Shown here piece by piece: positions 10,401-24,085 of a stretch of 64,000 nt of DNA. The notes under the pieces were generated by a model. That model searched no databases. It was not told where the DNA came from and worked only from the letters and a program-made list of their open reading frames with translations. Source of the stretch: Druceiella hillmani (Eukaryota > Arthropoda > Insecta > Lepidoptera > Hepialidae); NCBI GenBank assembly GCA_039881145.1, contig JAYKKI010000091.1, forward strand, positions 2,953,501 through 3,017,500. The letters are read 5' to 3'. The stretch's first letter is position 1; the number at the start of each line of letters is the position of its first letter. Both the position numbers and the translations under genes were made by a program.

Positions 10401-13400
10401 GAAATCAAAAATCAAATTTTCCAAAGTTATTGGTGATGTTCAGCGTTTTAGCAAAGTATATACAATACGGTGATAAATATTTTAACATAGTATTTATAAC
10501 TTTTTAGGAAACATAGGTACATATGCAAGAAAATATTTGGGGATGAGTTTGTGTAAAAAAAAATAAAAATATGTAAGTTAAATTCAGCTTAATATATTGC
10601 AAAATACTATTGTGTATTTGAAAAAGGGTATTTTAATTATATATTTTAGAATGATTTATATTGAAAATAACATATCACACTATTTCATAAAGCGTTTAAA
10701 TTTTACAACTGGCTCGCTTACTATATTTATTGCCGTTTGCTGAAGGGAAGTCTTGAATTAAATAACGTAGAAATATATAAAACAGCAATTAACATGAAGT
10801 TCATTTATAAATATATATTTAAGATTTTTAAGGAGGCGAGTATACATATATTTTTATCGTGCTTTAATTTCTAAACCCCTTGAGGTAATAAATTCCGGTT
10901 TTCACCAATGATTTACATACAACCAGGAGATTAATTGGTATTAGTTTAGGGGTCGCGCACACTTGTATAGTGTAACATTTATGCTTGGTGGCTAATATAG
11001 ATTATATATCACATTATATGGCTAACATAATAATAGCCAGCTGCTTATCCGCTATCTTCTAAAATACAAACAATTGAATGTAATGAAATTAACAGAATAG
11101 AAAGATGTAGATTATTTTGTGTAGCTTTGCAGATACTTAAATTGGTCACATCTCTTGGTGTCATTTCTAATAATATAAGGCAAACCTGTGACGGGTTCTT
11201 GAAGCTCCATCGAATAACGACAATAAGGTGGTTTCAGAAGGAGTAATAATTTAGCTGAAGGTGATGTTTCTTAATTAGTTCTGTGGCTTAGCACTAAGAG
11301 GTACGTAACAAAATGATATGCTCCAAAACTGATTTTGAAGGATAAAGGTTTCAAAGGATGGTTTGAAAAATGAATGAAATAAAAGAACTTAACAAATATG
11401 CGCAATTTATTATGGAATCAAATGGAGTAAAATTTATTTAATAGATACAGAAAAAATAAGTTACAATTGCAACACATGTTGTACGAGTCAAATGTGAGCA
11501 CTCACAATGACTAAATAAAGTAATAATTATGCTATATTCATAGATATCTTTTGACATATTCAAGTGTAATCTCAATAAATGAAGACAGGACCGGCTGGCG
11601 GACCGACGAGTTATATTTACAGTGAGTTTCCTTATTGATGAACACGATTGCATATGCGTGGGAAGCTCTGCCGATACGAGGACCTAGCGAATGCTATAGC
11701 TGCGAATATACATTACACTTCATTGTTGACCTTTAACTGTCTGTATGCCTGCTCGTGCCTGCCTCGTGGCGGCGCACCAATAAATAATGTTACAATATAC
11801 AATTTTATGTTCGGGAACAAAGAACTACAAGTTTACATAAACTAAAATTTGTTTCATCATATCTAATAACTTATAATAACTTTTATCTCTTTCTTTCAAT
11901 CTATAAATTTATATTTCTATTGGTTTTATTGCTGACACCGCCTAGACTGTAAACATTTTGATTATGACATTGGGAAGCTGGACATCCTTTTGTAGGCAAA
12001 GTGGAAAGCACATGAAGGAAAAATCTAAGTGAACAATGTCTTCAAAAATCTTTATTGTAAATAATAATTACCTGCTTTCATGTTGTGGCCAAACATGATA
12101 ACACTACAATACAACAGTAGAATAATAGAGGTAAAACAGATTTGTTTGTTACCTTACTGATATTTTACACATGATACACATAATTGCTAAATGTATTGTA
12201 ATTACTCATCATTTTATTATATTTTGTATGGAGCTATGCAATTCTATTCCACAGGTAAACAAACAAAATTTGAATTCTCTAGATGTCTATAAAGATTTTT
12301 AAAAGCAGCCTCATTGCCACTTCTTACGTGCTAATTTATACAAGCACTACGAAAAACACTAGAACCATTAACATACGGGTACTTGGAATGTAAAAATGCG
12401 CACGTCACGGTAAACAGTTCACAGGGAACTGAATCAAATGAATAGGATGAGTTTCAACATTTGGCAATATCAAAATTTAATCAAAAAGACAACTGGCGGT
12501 GCCAAAATCTTAGAATAAACAATGAACAAGCTCATCAGTCAATTGTCATTAATTTTAATATAATTAACTCATAAATAAATACGTGACTCCCAATTCTTTA
12601 ACAATGTCCTCAACTGGGGCCCTTCAGTAACAACTGTAAGAAGACTAAACCTTTTAATAATATTTCTACATTCGTTTCAAAACTTATCAAATCATTGTCA
12701 TTACGATAACTTCCTCGCGTGTACAAACCGTGATTCGTCAATTCGCCTTATCGTAACCATTTAACGTCAACTTTTAATAATTTATTGCATATACTTTTTT
12801 GGTATAAACTTTTTTAAATTTTTGTAGGGAAACAAAAAGAATAATTGAATGAGTGGAAAATGTTTTATCATAATTGGGTCAACAACATCATTACGCGAGC
12901 GTCATCGTGGCAATGCTCGTCAATATAATATTATAATACATTTTGAAGATACAGTTCAGTCTCTATAGTCATCACGTTAGCCAAGGAACATTATGTAAAA
13001 GTTTACCTAGAGGACAAATAGCTAATAATATTTATTATTTTGACCCTTGTATCGAACAACATTGTAACTAAAAACTGGCAGTTTCAACAAATGTGAAACA
13101 ACATATTTATTATGGTTATTTTTTCCTCTAATTAAGATTTTTAGAAACGGAAAAAAAAATTCTATTGAACAATATGTTATTAAGCAGGTTTCAGTAAATA
13201 CAATTTTAGAAAAATGTAAAAAAAAGACAATTGTAACAATATTTAGATATTTTTCTTAATATTTTAACACTCAGTACACATTGTAATCACAGATATTAAA
13301 AAACAGTAGCATCATAAGTATTTTTATGATGGGGACAAATTGACAAAATTTCATTCAAAAATCATTGAAATCTTTCAAAAGTCATGCAGCAATATTTCAA

Positions 13401-15111
13401 TGTTGTAACTGATAAAAAAAACTAAATTTAAATTGCTAATTCATATATCATAACATTATTTTATTTCTCTGATAAATTGTGACTGATATCAAATTGTGAT
13501 TTAATTACATCAAAATTTGTAAGTATTTTTTGTAATACATAATAGAAAATAACAAGTCAATGAATATTTCATTACTTTGGGGTTAACAAATCGTATTTTA
13601 GGATATTTTAAGTTACAAGGTTGCTCAATTTATTTTGTGATTAGTGAATTGTGAAGCATGTTTTTCAAATATCTTTTTAGTGTACAATGTAGCACTATTT
13701 TTTTAGTACTATGAACGAAATTACTTCGATTACCTAACTAAAATATAGATCACTACCGTGATATACGTGATTCCACCTGACAGTGTGGATTTAACAACAT
13801 GTATATTCACATATCTATTTACAAGGTATTTATCATAATTTTTTTCATTTTTATTACAACAATAAAAATGATCCTATTTCTACATTCCACTGAATGACCC
13901 TGGCTTATACTAGTTTCAACTATAGAGACAAACAGTATATAAAAGTACAATAATCAGCTCGACAAACTTCATTTTCAAATATCTTTAAAAAAAATCTAAT
14001 TACATCAGGCTTTTCGAATGTTCTCCTTGACACAATGTTATTTAAGTCAACATAATTTAATTTTATAATCATTCATATACAACTGCATTTAATTTAATCA
14101 ACATTATATCAATAAAGTATGTAAAATATCCTTAATTCTTTCCATTTCACAAGCCCGGCAATACGAATATCTGCGTCGATCTTAGCTCGGTTCGGAGCGC
14201 AGAATGACGTTTTAATCGACGAAGAATTCATCACACATTCTATTCTATAGGTGACAATTCGCATATTTTCAAGTGGTTTTGCAGCTACCAAGTTAAAGGC
14301 ATTTTTTTGCACATACGGATATTTTATGTAGTTACTTATTTATAGTATCAAGTATTTGATTTGTTTAGTTTTCATGGTAAATGATAAAATTTTTTGTTAC
14401 TGTTACTTCGTATACCATCTTAATTTATAAATTTGCTCTAATATCTCAGTAAATGTGTAAACGAATAAGACTTTTTAAGAAAGCCATACAAAAAATGTAT
14501 GTTGTATCGAAATGGCAAATGGAAAAATAACTTTAAAAATTCCCAAATAAAATGGTTCTATTATATTCTCATTAGCAAAATTTACATCATTATTAAATAA
14601 TAATTATTTTATTTGACTTAACGATAACGTTATTGAAAATATGTTTCAATTATCATAATATGCAAAATACAAATTTTAAATAGTACTAATCAGGTTAACA
14701 GTAATATATACTGACACCGGTGATGGTGTGTGTTCGTCATTGGCAATTCCTTTCTGCCTCGGCTCAGAATTTATATCTAGTGACAAACTGTTATACATTC
14801 TCTTCATTGTCTTTATCAAACTCTATATACATAATTAGAATGTACGTACGGATGGAGGTCCATCTAAGCTGAGCGGCCGTATGCAATCAAGGAGAACAAC
14901 TAGCCGAATGAGTGAACATGTTGTGCCCCGATGTTATAAATGGATCACTCAAATATATCAGAAATAATAATGATGGTAATAGAACAGAAATTATAATTGA
15001 CAAAATAAATAAACGGTTGTAGAATAGTGGCATGTAGATAGTGTGGTTGTTGTTGAGATGTGTCTGTTGAGCTGGTCATCACTAGTGGACGGGCCGGTGG
15101 GTGGTACTGCG
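7440..15111. other. Gene-free stretch between the CREB3 and gish ends
   Basis: No coding region that I can support. The part next to 15111 should hold the gish 3' UTR (- strand), but no poly(A) site can be fixed; AATAAA reads on the - strand near 12049-12056 among other places. GC-richer patches at 7795-7850 and 11585-11780 stand out but have no convincing frame. A possible coiled-coil-like fragment (VSQLQKELNKVLDKVLQEQ) at about 9661-9720 (+) has an acceptor-like border but no partner exons. Confidence 0.4.
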
Positions 15112-15169
15112 TCACTTGCCGCCACGGCCCGCACACTTCTTCTTTTTGCGCTTGAAGAAGCAACAACAT
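15112..15169 (-). CDS. gish: Casein kinase 1 gamma (gilgamesh), last coding exon with cysteine lipid anchor
   Basis: Completes the codon split from the exon at 16890-16999 (AA+A, Lys) and reads KCCCFFKRKKKKCAGRGGK then TGA at 15114-15112. The acceptor is TTGTGCAG. The triple cysteine followed by FFKR and a basic run is the hallmark C-terminus of CK1 gamma kinases, where the cysteines are palmitoylated and fix this serine/threonine kinase to the plasma membrane, as in its role phosphorylating the Wnt co-receptor LRP6/Arrow. The extra cysteine and glycine-rich end (KKCAGRGGK) differ from the vertebrate tail. With the upstream exon the identification is secure. Confidence 0.95.
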
Positions 15170-15386
15170 CTGCACAACAAAAAGGACATACTAACATCCA
15201 CTAGTATATTTAATAAGTTAACAAAATATTACATTAGTTCTAAATGAGTATAAGAATACAAGGAAAAATCGAAAGTATAAATGTTTTGTGACAAAATTAA
15301 TGTGTTATTTTTTATCTAATTTAATACTAGCTATATGTATAAAACTGACTAAAATTTTATTATAGTCAGTTTTATTATGCTTTTTA

Positions 15387-15757
15387 GGGATTATGCTCTG
15401 CCAACATATATAGCATATAATTATAAAACTATATAGCATAACCAACATATATAGCATATAATTAAAAATTTTATTGTATTAATATTTTATAACAAATATT
15501 TTTTTTGTTTTGTCAGGAGATAGGTGATGAATATTGTAAGTAATACAGCTTTTTCTTTTGACAAAATGACTGCAGAAGAATAAATCGAAACACCAACTTG
15601 CAATTACAAATATTACATTTGTGGTTTATGGTCGAGGCAATATGATTAACATAAGCAACAGTAAAAGGATTCTAGTAGTCGACAAGATTAATGAAAACCA
15701 GAATGCCCTCAAGAGTTTTATAATTATATGCTATATATGTTGGCAGAGCATAATCCC
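15387..15757. mobile_element. 371-bp MITE with perfect 44-bp terminal inverted repeats
   Basis: 15387-15430 (starting GGGATTATGCTCTGCCAACA) is the exact reverse complement of 15714-15757. The inside is non-coding, and just inside the left end a second partial copy of the TIR motif (CCAACATATATAGCATATAA) occurs at about 15441. No convincing target duplication is seen at the borders (left flank TTTTA, right flank AGTTC), so the superfamily is open. It sits in the last gish intron, 218 bp from the final exon. Confidence 0.85.
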
Positions 15758-16609
15758 AGTTCATCAATAGAAAAAAAATCTGAGTTGACGTGAACCTCTT
15801 CAATCAGTATATCTAAATTATCTAATAAAAAAATAGGTAGATAAAATACAAAATTTTCTGTTGCCGGAGCGTTCAAAACTTTATACTAAAATAGAAATAA
15901 ATTGTAGATAAACAATGGTAAATGTATCTTCACATTTGAATGGTTTTTTTTGGCATCCTTAAATTTAATATTAATAAATTAAATATTAATAATTACAGTA
16001 AGTAGCAAATAAAATATTAATTAAATATTGAGAAACAGTTAATATTGAGTTATTTAAACATTGAAGTGATATATACGGATAAATGAAATTAAGTTAAGAA
16101 GTGACATATATCTACAGTAAATTCAACCAAATAAATTATGATACCACCAAGTGTGACTTTACCATTATGTTCCTCTTAATTCAATTTAATTACATTTAAA
16201 AGTACACAGTTTAAATATTACTGCTGCATTCTACTTCAGCAAACTTGCTACAATAAATAGGATAGGTAGATGGGAACATGAGCTTACCAATGTGAATATA
16301 AAAGTAATGAAGGACATAAATGGATTCTTAATGGGAGCTTCGAATATCTTGTTGCTGGTGAAGAGAAGAGACAAGTTAGTTGGCTTCGGTTGAAACTTAA
16401 TTTGAATATGAGAGTATGTTGAATGGAAAAAGATATATAATGAACATAAAAATGTCTTACTTGATTGGTTTGGTTTTCATTAATGCATAGGTTAATAATG
16501 GAACTTAAGGATGAATATGACACAAATATGGAGAAATAGATATGTGTAAGATCAGGAAGATCAAGGAGCATACAATCTGAAAACATAAATTATTTTTTTA
16601 ATATCATTT

Positions 16610-16613
<4 letters not shown>

Positions 16614-16640
<27 letters not shown>
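16614..16640. repeat. (AT)n microsatellite, 27 bp
   Basis: Uninterrupted AT/TA dinucleotide run in a gish intron. Confidence 0.95.
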
Positions 16641-16889
16641 GATTTCATGCGATCTGAAGAAACGGTATAGTGTTCCATGCAGGTAAAGTGCAAACACAAA
16701 AGAAACTACAAGCCTTATTTTTATAACCTCGCACACTATGCGTCCATAGTCAGTATTTCAGTATAAACCTGACACAAACACTTACATAGCAGCCACAAAA
16801 GTTAATTAAAATTTATCATTAGTAACGTTCACAACAAAAAAGAATTATAATTAAATATTACAAGTGTAATAAAAGTGGTAAATACATAC

Positions 16890-16999
16890 TTAGTTTCATC
16901 GACGACGTCAACCTCGTGCTGTGGTTGGGTGATGGGAGTGTTGGAGTGGCCGGCTGTTGGGTCGTCCGCGCCCAGCTCACCATTAGTAGAGCTGACAAC
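16890..16999 (-). CDS. gish: Casein kinase 1 gamma (gilgamesh), penultimate coding exon
   Basis: Encodes [20 protein letters not shown], then [16 protein letters not shown] plus two bases of a Lys codon. '[21 protein letters not shown]....EV.V.DETK' is a strongly conserved block of the CK1 gamma C-terminal tail, directly before the cysteine anchor. The acceptor (CTTGTAG at the 17000 side) and donor (GTATGT from 16889 down) are good and the phase joins exactly to the exon at 15112-15169. This is the clearest family match in the window. Confidence 0.96.
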
Positions 17000-19900
17000 C
17001 TACAAGTATTCATAATAAATACTCTCTAGTATTTAATTACAGTCATCTCATTGGAAATTAATAGACTAAATAGAAAGTTGAAAGTATTTTATCAGCCAAT
17101 CAACGCTATTCTTTTCTACTTTCAATCAAATTTCTGAATAGAATGAGAATTATTGAAAATAATTTTACTGGAGTGACCTAGGTCAATATTAAAAAACTTG
17201 ATAAACGGTAGAAATTAAAAGTCCCTTTAAAATAACTGTAATATTATATGAACTATGCTGACGTAAACAACGATCATATTGCAATATAAAAGGGCATCTA
17301 ATAGCTATTTCAAACAATTAGGTGAGATGAGCAAATCCAGAGATGACTTGCAATGTCATATTACTACAACCTTACAAAGTACTATATATGAGTACGTATT
17401 TTTAGTGACTAATTTGCTCCGATTTCAACATGGTTAGTATCAAAATATTTAGAGCAAATAGTGATATTTTTAAATTCATTTTATCTAAAAGCAATAATAT
17501 GTTTTCCAATTTGGTCTCTTTATTTAGCACTGACATTGACTAAACTGGCCTCTATAAAACGCCAGTTGGCCCGCATTAAATAAATAAATCATGGCATGCA
17601 AATATACTAGTAGTCATAATCGTACTTTTGAGACTTGATGGGTCATAATAACACATCTTTTTGAGTAATAGCTTAAAATTATAAATATATAAAAAGATAA
17701 TCTAGAAAGTAATCTAACTTTAATTATAATTAAGTAACCAAAAAATTGAGGACAACTAGCTTATTATACGATTATAAGTAGCTTTCTGCATTTGAATATC
17801 GCCTGAATGTGTAAAGAAACAACCAGGTGTTTTTTTGTATTGGCAATTAACCAATCATATAACATGACGATTTATCTTTTAATATAATATATTGGAGCTC
17901 GGGAGGCAGTATGCTATCTGATCGCTATGTAGTTGCATCTTATTTTTGTATGCTCTTCTATTTAGCAAACTTGTAAAATGTGACAAAATTAAATAAACGG
18001 TACAGAGTTATTTAGTCGCTCAGAAAGTTATGAAAAATAGTACTAAGAAAACAAGGCTATGAATGAAGAAATTAGAAGTAAAAGTGGTGAAATCCTAACC
18101 AAATGTGATATTTTTGAAGTGATATAAAGAGATTCAGTTACTACAAAACCAGACTGTTAAAGATAGAAAGAGGTGCATAATAGCAAAAATGATATGAAAA
18201 TTAAAAAATTACGCCTAGGTGACAGAAGAAAATCAATTTCGTGTATACATCATGTTGAAATGACACAACCCAATGCAAAGTGTGCGTAGATTGTAGGAAT
18301 TTGGTCTAAATGTAATAATTCCACAATGAAAGACCAAGAAGGTAATCAACAATCATACAAACAACTTTAATTCCATATTTTTATCAACAAAAAAAGGTGA
18401 AAAGCCTAAAATCCATGTTAACTAGACAGGGAGTGTTGTCTAGAGTCAAGCAAGCAGAATAAAATAAGTAAAGAAAAGAATCAGAAAAGATTAGCATTAA
18501 AGCTATGGTGAAGTTTGGGTTATGGTCTGTGTTTGCATGACATCAAAAGACATAAGCAGGATTTGTTTTATTAATGGCAATATAAATGCACAAAAATACA
18601 TTAATGAAATACTTGACCCTAAAGCCTTACACAAATGACCTTTATCATTAATAATAAATAATTTCGATTTCAGTAGGAAAAAAGTGATGTTATGAGCCTT
18701 TTTTGAAAATATGTCTATAATGTTGGCCACTAGTGTATTTAACACCCAACGAATTGCCATAAGTTTCAGATCATTTTTATATTAGATAAGCTATAAAAAA
18801 TTATCAATTATTGTTAAGAACATACTAGCACAGATACATTTATCGTAGGCTATGAGTAAAAGTAATTACCATGCACTTGTTTAATAATACACACAAATCA
18901 TTTTTTTAATTTCATTTTGGGAAGACATATTGTGGATGTCTGATTAAAATTAAAATCTTATACAATAACGCTAATGAAAATTGTGAATTATCCTCATGTG
19001 AAATTTCACTCCTTGACCATGATTTAAAATAAAAAAATAGGAAATAGCTACATGGAATAATATCTATAATATTTAATAATGCAGTACTTACGACTAACGA
19101 TATAATTAAATATACGTATAAATGTTATATTCCAACAAAAACGTCACAAGTAGACATATTACAGATACCTAACGAGGTGTAAGAAGTAATAGTGTCAAAT
19201 TATATTTTTTTGCAGCGTCCTAAAATAATATTATCTTGATAAACATCATATAGCATGTTACATAGATGATAAACATCATATAGCATGTACCTTCAGTAAA
19301 AATGTGTCGCATCTAATCAAACGCTAAAAGTTAACAACTCAAGTGACTGAGAAGCTACCGGCCTAAAGAGTTTTCTATTGGGAAAGAAATGACAGTAATA
19401 TCGACCCACAATTCTGAATTTCATCAACGGTTAAAAGGGATGAAAAGTTTTTGTTAGCATTTCTAACTGTTTTTATATTAATTTCTATAATGTAAGCAAA
19501 GTAAAAGCAATAGTTAAATGGAGTTCATGGTGGTACTCTTTGATAGGTAATCAACAATCATACAAACAACTTTAAACACTCACACAAATTCATAAGTCAT
19601 TGCGTTTTTGTTTGACTGAAAGGAGCTCCGGTACTTTTAAGCTATTACTCTCAAAAAGCATTTGCTTCGGGGTTAACCATTCTTAAACAGGTAACTAATA
19701 ACAGATAGATGTATGAATTTTTTATATTAAAGGAACTTGCCACTTTGACGCTACTTAAATCGGTGTGAATTTGGAACCAAATGGAAAAAAAAATTAATCT
19801 TTGCAAGGTGGCATCTACAGAATTGATAAAGACAAAGGGAGCACAGTACGACTTTAATATTATAGTTTTTTCTATATCACATGTTTTAAATTTTTCCATA

Positions 19901-22228
19901 TGCGGCTGCAAACTTTTCTATTCTCCTTGGTAACATGTCACAGGAATTGTAAATATTACACAACATTACCATTTATTAATTAAATTCATTATTTTGATGT
20001 GCCACTTAATATAAAATATTTCATTCTTTTTAAAATGTTTCTTCGCTTTCTTTCTGTACATGATACATATTTATGACTTGCTTATATCATTTCCAAATCA
20101 CTTTTATCTGCTGTACCCGTGTCCTTCTCAGCTCTCTCCTTCCATTTCTGTCTACTAATTGCTTACATATATTTTCTATCATTCTTCATGGCCATTGTCA
20201 GTTCTCTGCCCATACATTTCCAAATTTTGAGAAAATCTTTTGTAGATAAAATATAGTATATATTTTGTAGATAAAAACAATGTCATAACTCCTTTCTGTT
20301 TATAATTTGAAACAATCTCGATTAACTGCACTTTACTTGTTTTGTTGTAAGGCTTGCAATATACAATAAGAATTAAACATTAATTTCCAAGAAATTACAT
20401 ATAATGATTGCAAATAAAAGAAATTACATATAATGATGCAATCACAACTTACTTATAAAGAAACACGTGAAAAGAAATCATTTGTAAAATTCGTTTGCAA
20501 AAAACTACAATGAAACAATTTCTTAGGATTTGGGATCCCAACAGTTTAAGGTATGCTAAAATTCACCTTGTAAAGCCATAATTATATGGAGCTGAGGCGT
20601 GGATACTGTAGTCTAGTTTAACAAATATGATGTGCATCCAGTTGAAGGACATATTAGTCTGTAATAATATCCTCAATTATTAGGATACGGCGCATTGTAA
20701 ATGCTGTGAGAAATTTGTCGCAATCACAAATATGCTTGATGCGTTGGATGTATTTTTATAATTATACATAATACAACAGACATGGAAAAAATTTTGTAAC
20801 CAAACATGTTTCAGAAGTTTTTCATATAGCTGTGGGTAAATCGAAATGCAAGTAGATTTAAAAAAATTCTAGAGTTTATATAATCATAGAGCTCACTGCT
20901 TAAAAATAAATTATGTTGAAGACTTTCATACATTTTTGTATTCACCATTTCCACTGTACGAAAAAACACATCAAGCTTTCCATTCTTCATATATTACACT
21001 TTATTTACTAGCATTGTCTTAACGTACTTAGCAATCAATATAAGATTTTCAACAATTATTTATTACATTTATCTACGTTCCAATGTAACTCTTGACTTGC
21101 TTTTAACAGATTGCGAAATTGTGTACTTGTTGCGCGACACATTCACAAGTGCTCAGAATGCATTGCAAATCAATACACCTCCTCGCTATTGACTTTAAGT
21201 CCTCTCAATAGTTTCATCTCTGTATTTCTTATAGTTCCTCTAGAAGTAAGCGGTGGTACGATAACAACATTCTTGTAGTAGCTGCCTAATTTTATATGTT
21301 TTAAATCTAGACTCATTAAATCTTTAGAGATCTATTAATATATCTACTTCAACAGCCTTAAACCATTTTGAACAAATGTAAATCTTTTCACTCACTCGTT
21401 TTACATAGTTCCTTCAAAGTGTTTATTGCATAATTATGATGCAATGATCAAAAACATTGTTATCATCACTTTCTTACATTTATTGCCAAATATATCTATA
21501 TTTGTCTGAAGTTTTTCTGCTTTGCAGTGTTGTTGCTCAAGAAAAGGTGTGATACATGCATATTTCATTCTGATTTCAGTAATTGCTTTTCAATTATTAC
21601 TTCCTAATTAAGATAACAAGCTAAGCCAGTCAAGTTGCATTAATTTGCGTTGTGCCAATTTTACCTTAGTGACAATAGCTTCGTGAAGTTCTGCATTCAG
21701 AAGGATTTCTTAGGCAACTGTTTCAGTTTTTGAATTCTGAATTTCAGAAACGCATATTAACATTAGTGTTTAAGCTCTTAACGATACTTATATGTGCATA
21801 TATAGCTCCCAAATCCATTTTAATCTAAGCTATTCTGGTCCACACGAACATTTTCCAATTACTTCTAAATTCTTGATGAATTTGTAATTGGTCAAAACAC
21901 TAAAAAAAATTATACTCAGATCCAATACACATTCTAGATGTATTGCTGCTATAACTAGAAATGCAATTAGACTTTCATTAAGACTATAATAGCTGCTTAT
22001 GTGTAAGGCGTATAAAAGCTCTGTTGCTTTTTTTGTTTCCTCTAAGACAATTTAAAAGCACTAAAGAAAACTAAAATTGCAAAAGGTGTGAAAATTATAA
22101 GCGGCACAGTGGTGTCTCAAATTCAATTTTACGTAATTTACTATGTAGAGAGAGGTAAATAAAACAAGCCATTGCAACAGCATGCGCAGTAAGTGTTCAA
22201 TAATAACTGAAATGGAGTGTCGACTGAC
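17000..22228 (-). other. gish intron, 5.2 kb
   Basis: Intron between the exons at 22229-22282 and 16890-16999. It holds a Tc1-like transposase relic (about 18420-18780) and a 31-bp exact direct repeat at 18340-18370 and 19545-19575 (starting AGGTAATCAACAATCATACA). Two short doublets also occur near 19237-19287 and 20383-20435. Nothing else is recognised. Confidence 0.6.
18420..18780 (+). pseudogene. Tc1-like transposase relic
   Basis: Broken reading around 18505-18640 gives MVKFGLWSVFA, then (shifted) DISRICFINGNINAQKYINE and ILDPKALH. This fits the Tc1-family catalytic core, where a VWGC....G.G.....G..N...Y..IL block precedes the second aspartate motif. Several frameshifts and stops interrupt it; no intact catalytic triad can be placed and no terminal repeats were found. 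Earlier sequence (18060-18420) may be its N-terminal half but is too decayed to be sure. Confidence 0.5.
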
Positions 22229-22282
22229 CGTGGTGACGGAGCCGGGGAACTTGATGTAGCGAAAACGCGAATTCCTCAATAG
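22229..22282 (-). CDS. gish: gish probable cassette exon (18 codons)
   Basis: 54 nt encoding LLRNSRFRYIKFPGSVTT, bordered by a strong acceptor (TTTTTTTAG) and donor GTCAGT. Both borders are in phase 0, as are the donor at 33624 and the acceptor at 16999, so inclusion or skipping keeps frame. CK1 gamma proteins usually run directly from HLTPADRHGSVQ into VVSSTNGEL; these 18 basic, aromatic residues would be inserted exactly at that junction. I infer an alternative exon; it is not proven to be transcribed. Confidence 0.65.
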
Positions 22283-24085
22283 CTAAAAAAATAAATATCC
22301 AAAAACAATAATCGCTCGGAATAATAATCCATCTCAAATTTAAAAGGAATTAAATTATAAAACTACTGTGTATTCTAGAAAATGGTAAAATTAACATAAT
22401 TTAAAAATAAACACAGAATTTAAATAGAATGATGTTACACACCATGCAACTGAATAAATGCTGGGATTATTTGATTTAGATTGACTTTTTTGCAAAGGTT
22501 GGCGATGGGTACATTTACAAACTCACAAGACATGCATCACCACTCCCAAAGAGGAAATATTTCATGCAAACTACGTTACGTGCGGCATCAGTAAAATTGT
22601 ATTTAGCAGAAGCTATCTTCACTTGCCCTCATAACAAAATAAATAAAGTGTTTTGAAATATATACCATAGCCTGCAAGTTGTCTTTACAAACAAGTTTCT
22701 TAATGGGTTTTTTAAGTTCAAAAATGTATTCCTTAAGCATACACTTCTCTAAAAAATTTAAGTTTTAAAAATGATTTTAATTAAGCTTATAATTTCTAGT
22801 TTTTGGATGAAAATCTCAAAAATCTTCAAAATTTGAAAGCTTGTTTTTTTTCCTTGTTTTTTAAATCTCGAAGAATCTTTTTTGACTGAGTTGTGTCAGT
22901 TGCCAAATCAAAAAATTTCATACATTGATATATTTATTTTTTAGTTTAAAGTGTCATAAAAATTATGACAAAATTAAGTTGCCGCTTTTTTCTTCTTCGT
23001 GTTCACTCAATACACTGCGGTACAACAAATTGAAGATTTGCCAAGTTTTAACCTCACATGTGTAGTTCAAGGTTTGCATGCTTAACTCATGCAGTGTGGA
23101 CACACAAAAGAGATGTGGAATTTTCAATTTTTCAAACTAGAGATTGCAAGCTTTATAAAAAGCATTTGTTCATTGAAATCTAAGTATTTGTCATGGAGAT
23201 ACAGTAATTCATAAATTGTCTAATGTCACATTGTTTTCAATCACCAATGAAAATGGGAAAAATTATGATTGAATTAAAACAAGTATTTGCAGCTGTGAAT
23301 AAAAAAAAATAATCGCAATAACATCGAACTTGGCATATGTTTTGTGATATTATTAACTAGATAAAACACGTCATACTTGGATATTCTAGCAGTGATTACT
23401 AAAAAATGAGAAAATATTGTTTTTTAACATATTTAAAAACTGAAAAAATGTTAACCGACATTTAACAAGAAAATATGCCATATTTTGACTGTGACGGTCA
23501 TTGAACAGGTATACATTTATCCCATATGGCATTTCAATATGTCATGGACTTGTCTTGAGATTATGAAAATTATGTACGTCAAGTTTCTTACAGAAAGAAC
23601 AATCAATAATGTACATATTGTGAACTGTGGGACAGTCATTAATAAAGTAATTTGTTAGTAACAAATTAATATTAAAGTAGCATTATTGAATCAATAAGAT
23701 TCAATAAATGCAATATTTTAACTTGCAATTCATAGCTTTTTGGTAACAATGCTAAGCTGCTATATAATCCGAGAGAAAGTAATGAAATTTATAAACAAAT
23801 TATCACAGTATTGGCATTAAATTCTGCCTGTTATCATTATATTAACCCAGTGTAATTATACTAACTGAATGTTATTATACCAACTGAGTGTAAGCTTACT
23901 AGCGTTGCCATTTATTTTAAACAATTTTTCTCTTAATCTAGTCAATATGGTGGCACAAGTAGTTACAAACTAATGAAAACAATTTATATTGATTTTCAAT
24001 ACTTTTTATTATACTAAGATATTTTTTCAATCTTTCATCACTTCAATATTTAACCATTTCCTCCCTTTTTAAATCCATTACCTTT
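22283..24085 (-). other. gish intron sequence without recognised features
   Basis: AT-rich DNA at the 3' end of the 11.3-kb intron between the exons at 33624-33746 and 22229-22282. No gene, repeat pair or transposon end was found. Confidence 0.5.

Noticed and set aside
11585..11790. GC-richer block that resembled an exon
   Set aside because: No frame on either strand has a family match or consistent splice sites; it may be part of the gish 3' UTR.
15343..15376. Short inverted repeat AAAACTGACTA / TAGTCAGTTTT
   Set aside because: An 11-bp arm length is expected by chance in this composition, and it lies outside the MITE borders.
20560..20770. Possible LINE reverse-transcriptase tail (LYGAEAWIL)
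   Set aside because: One short match followed by unconvincing sequence with stops; too weak to call.
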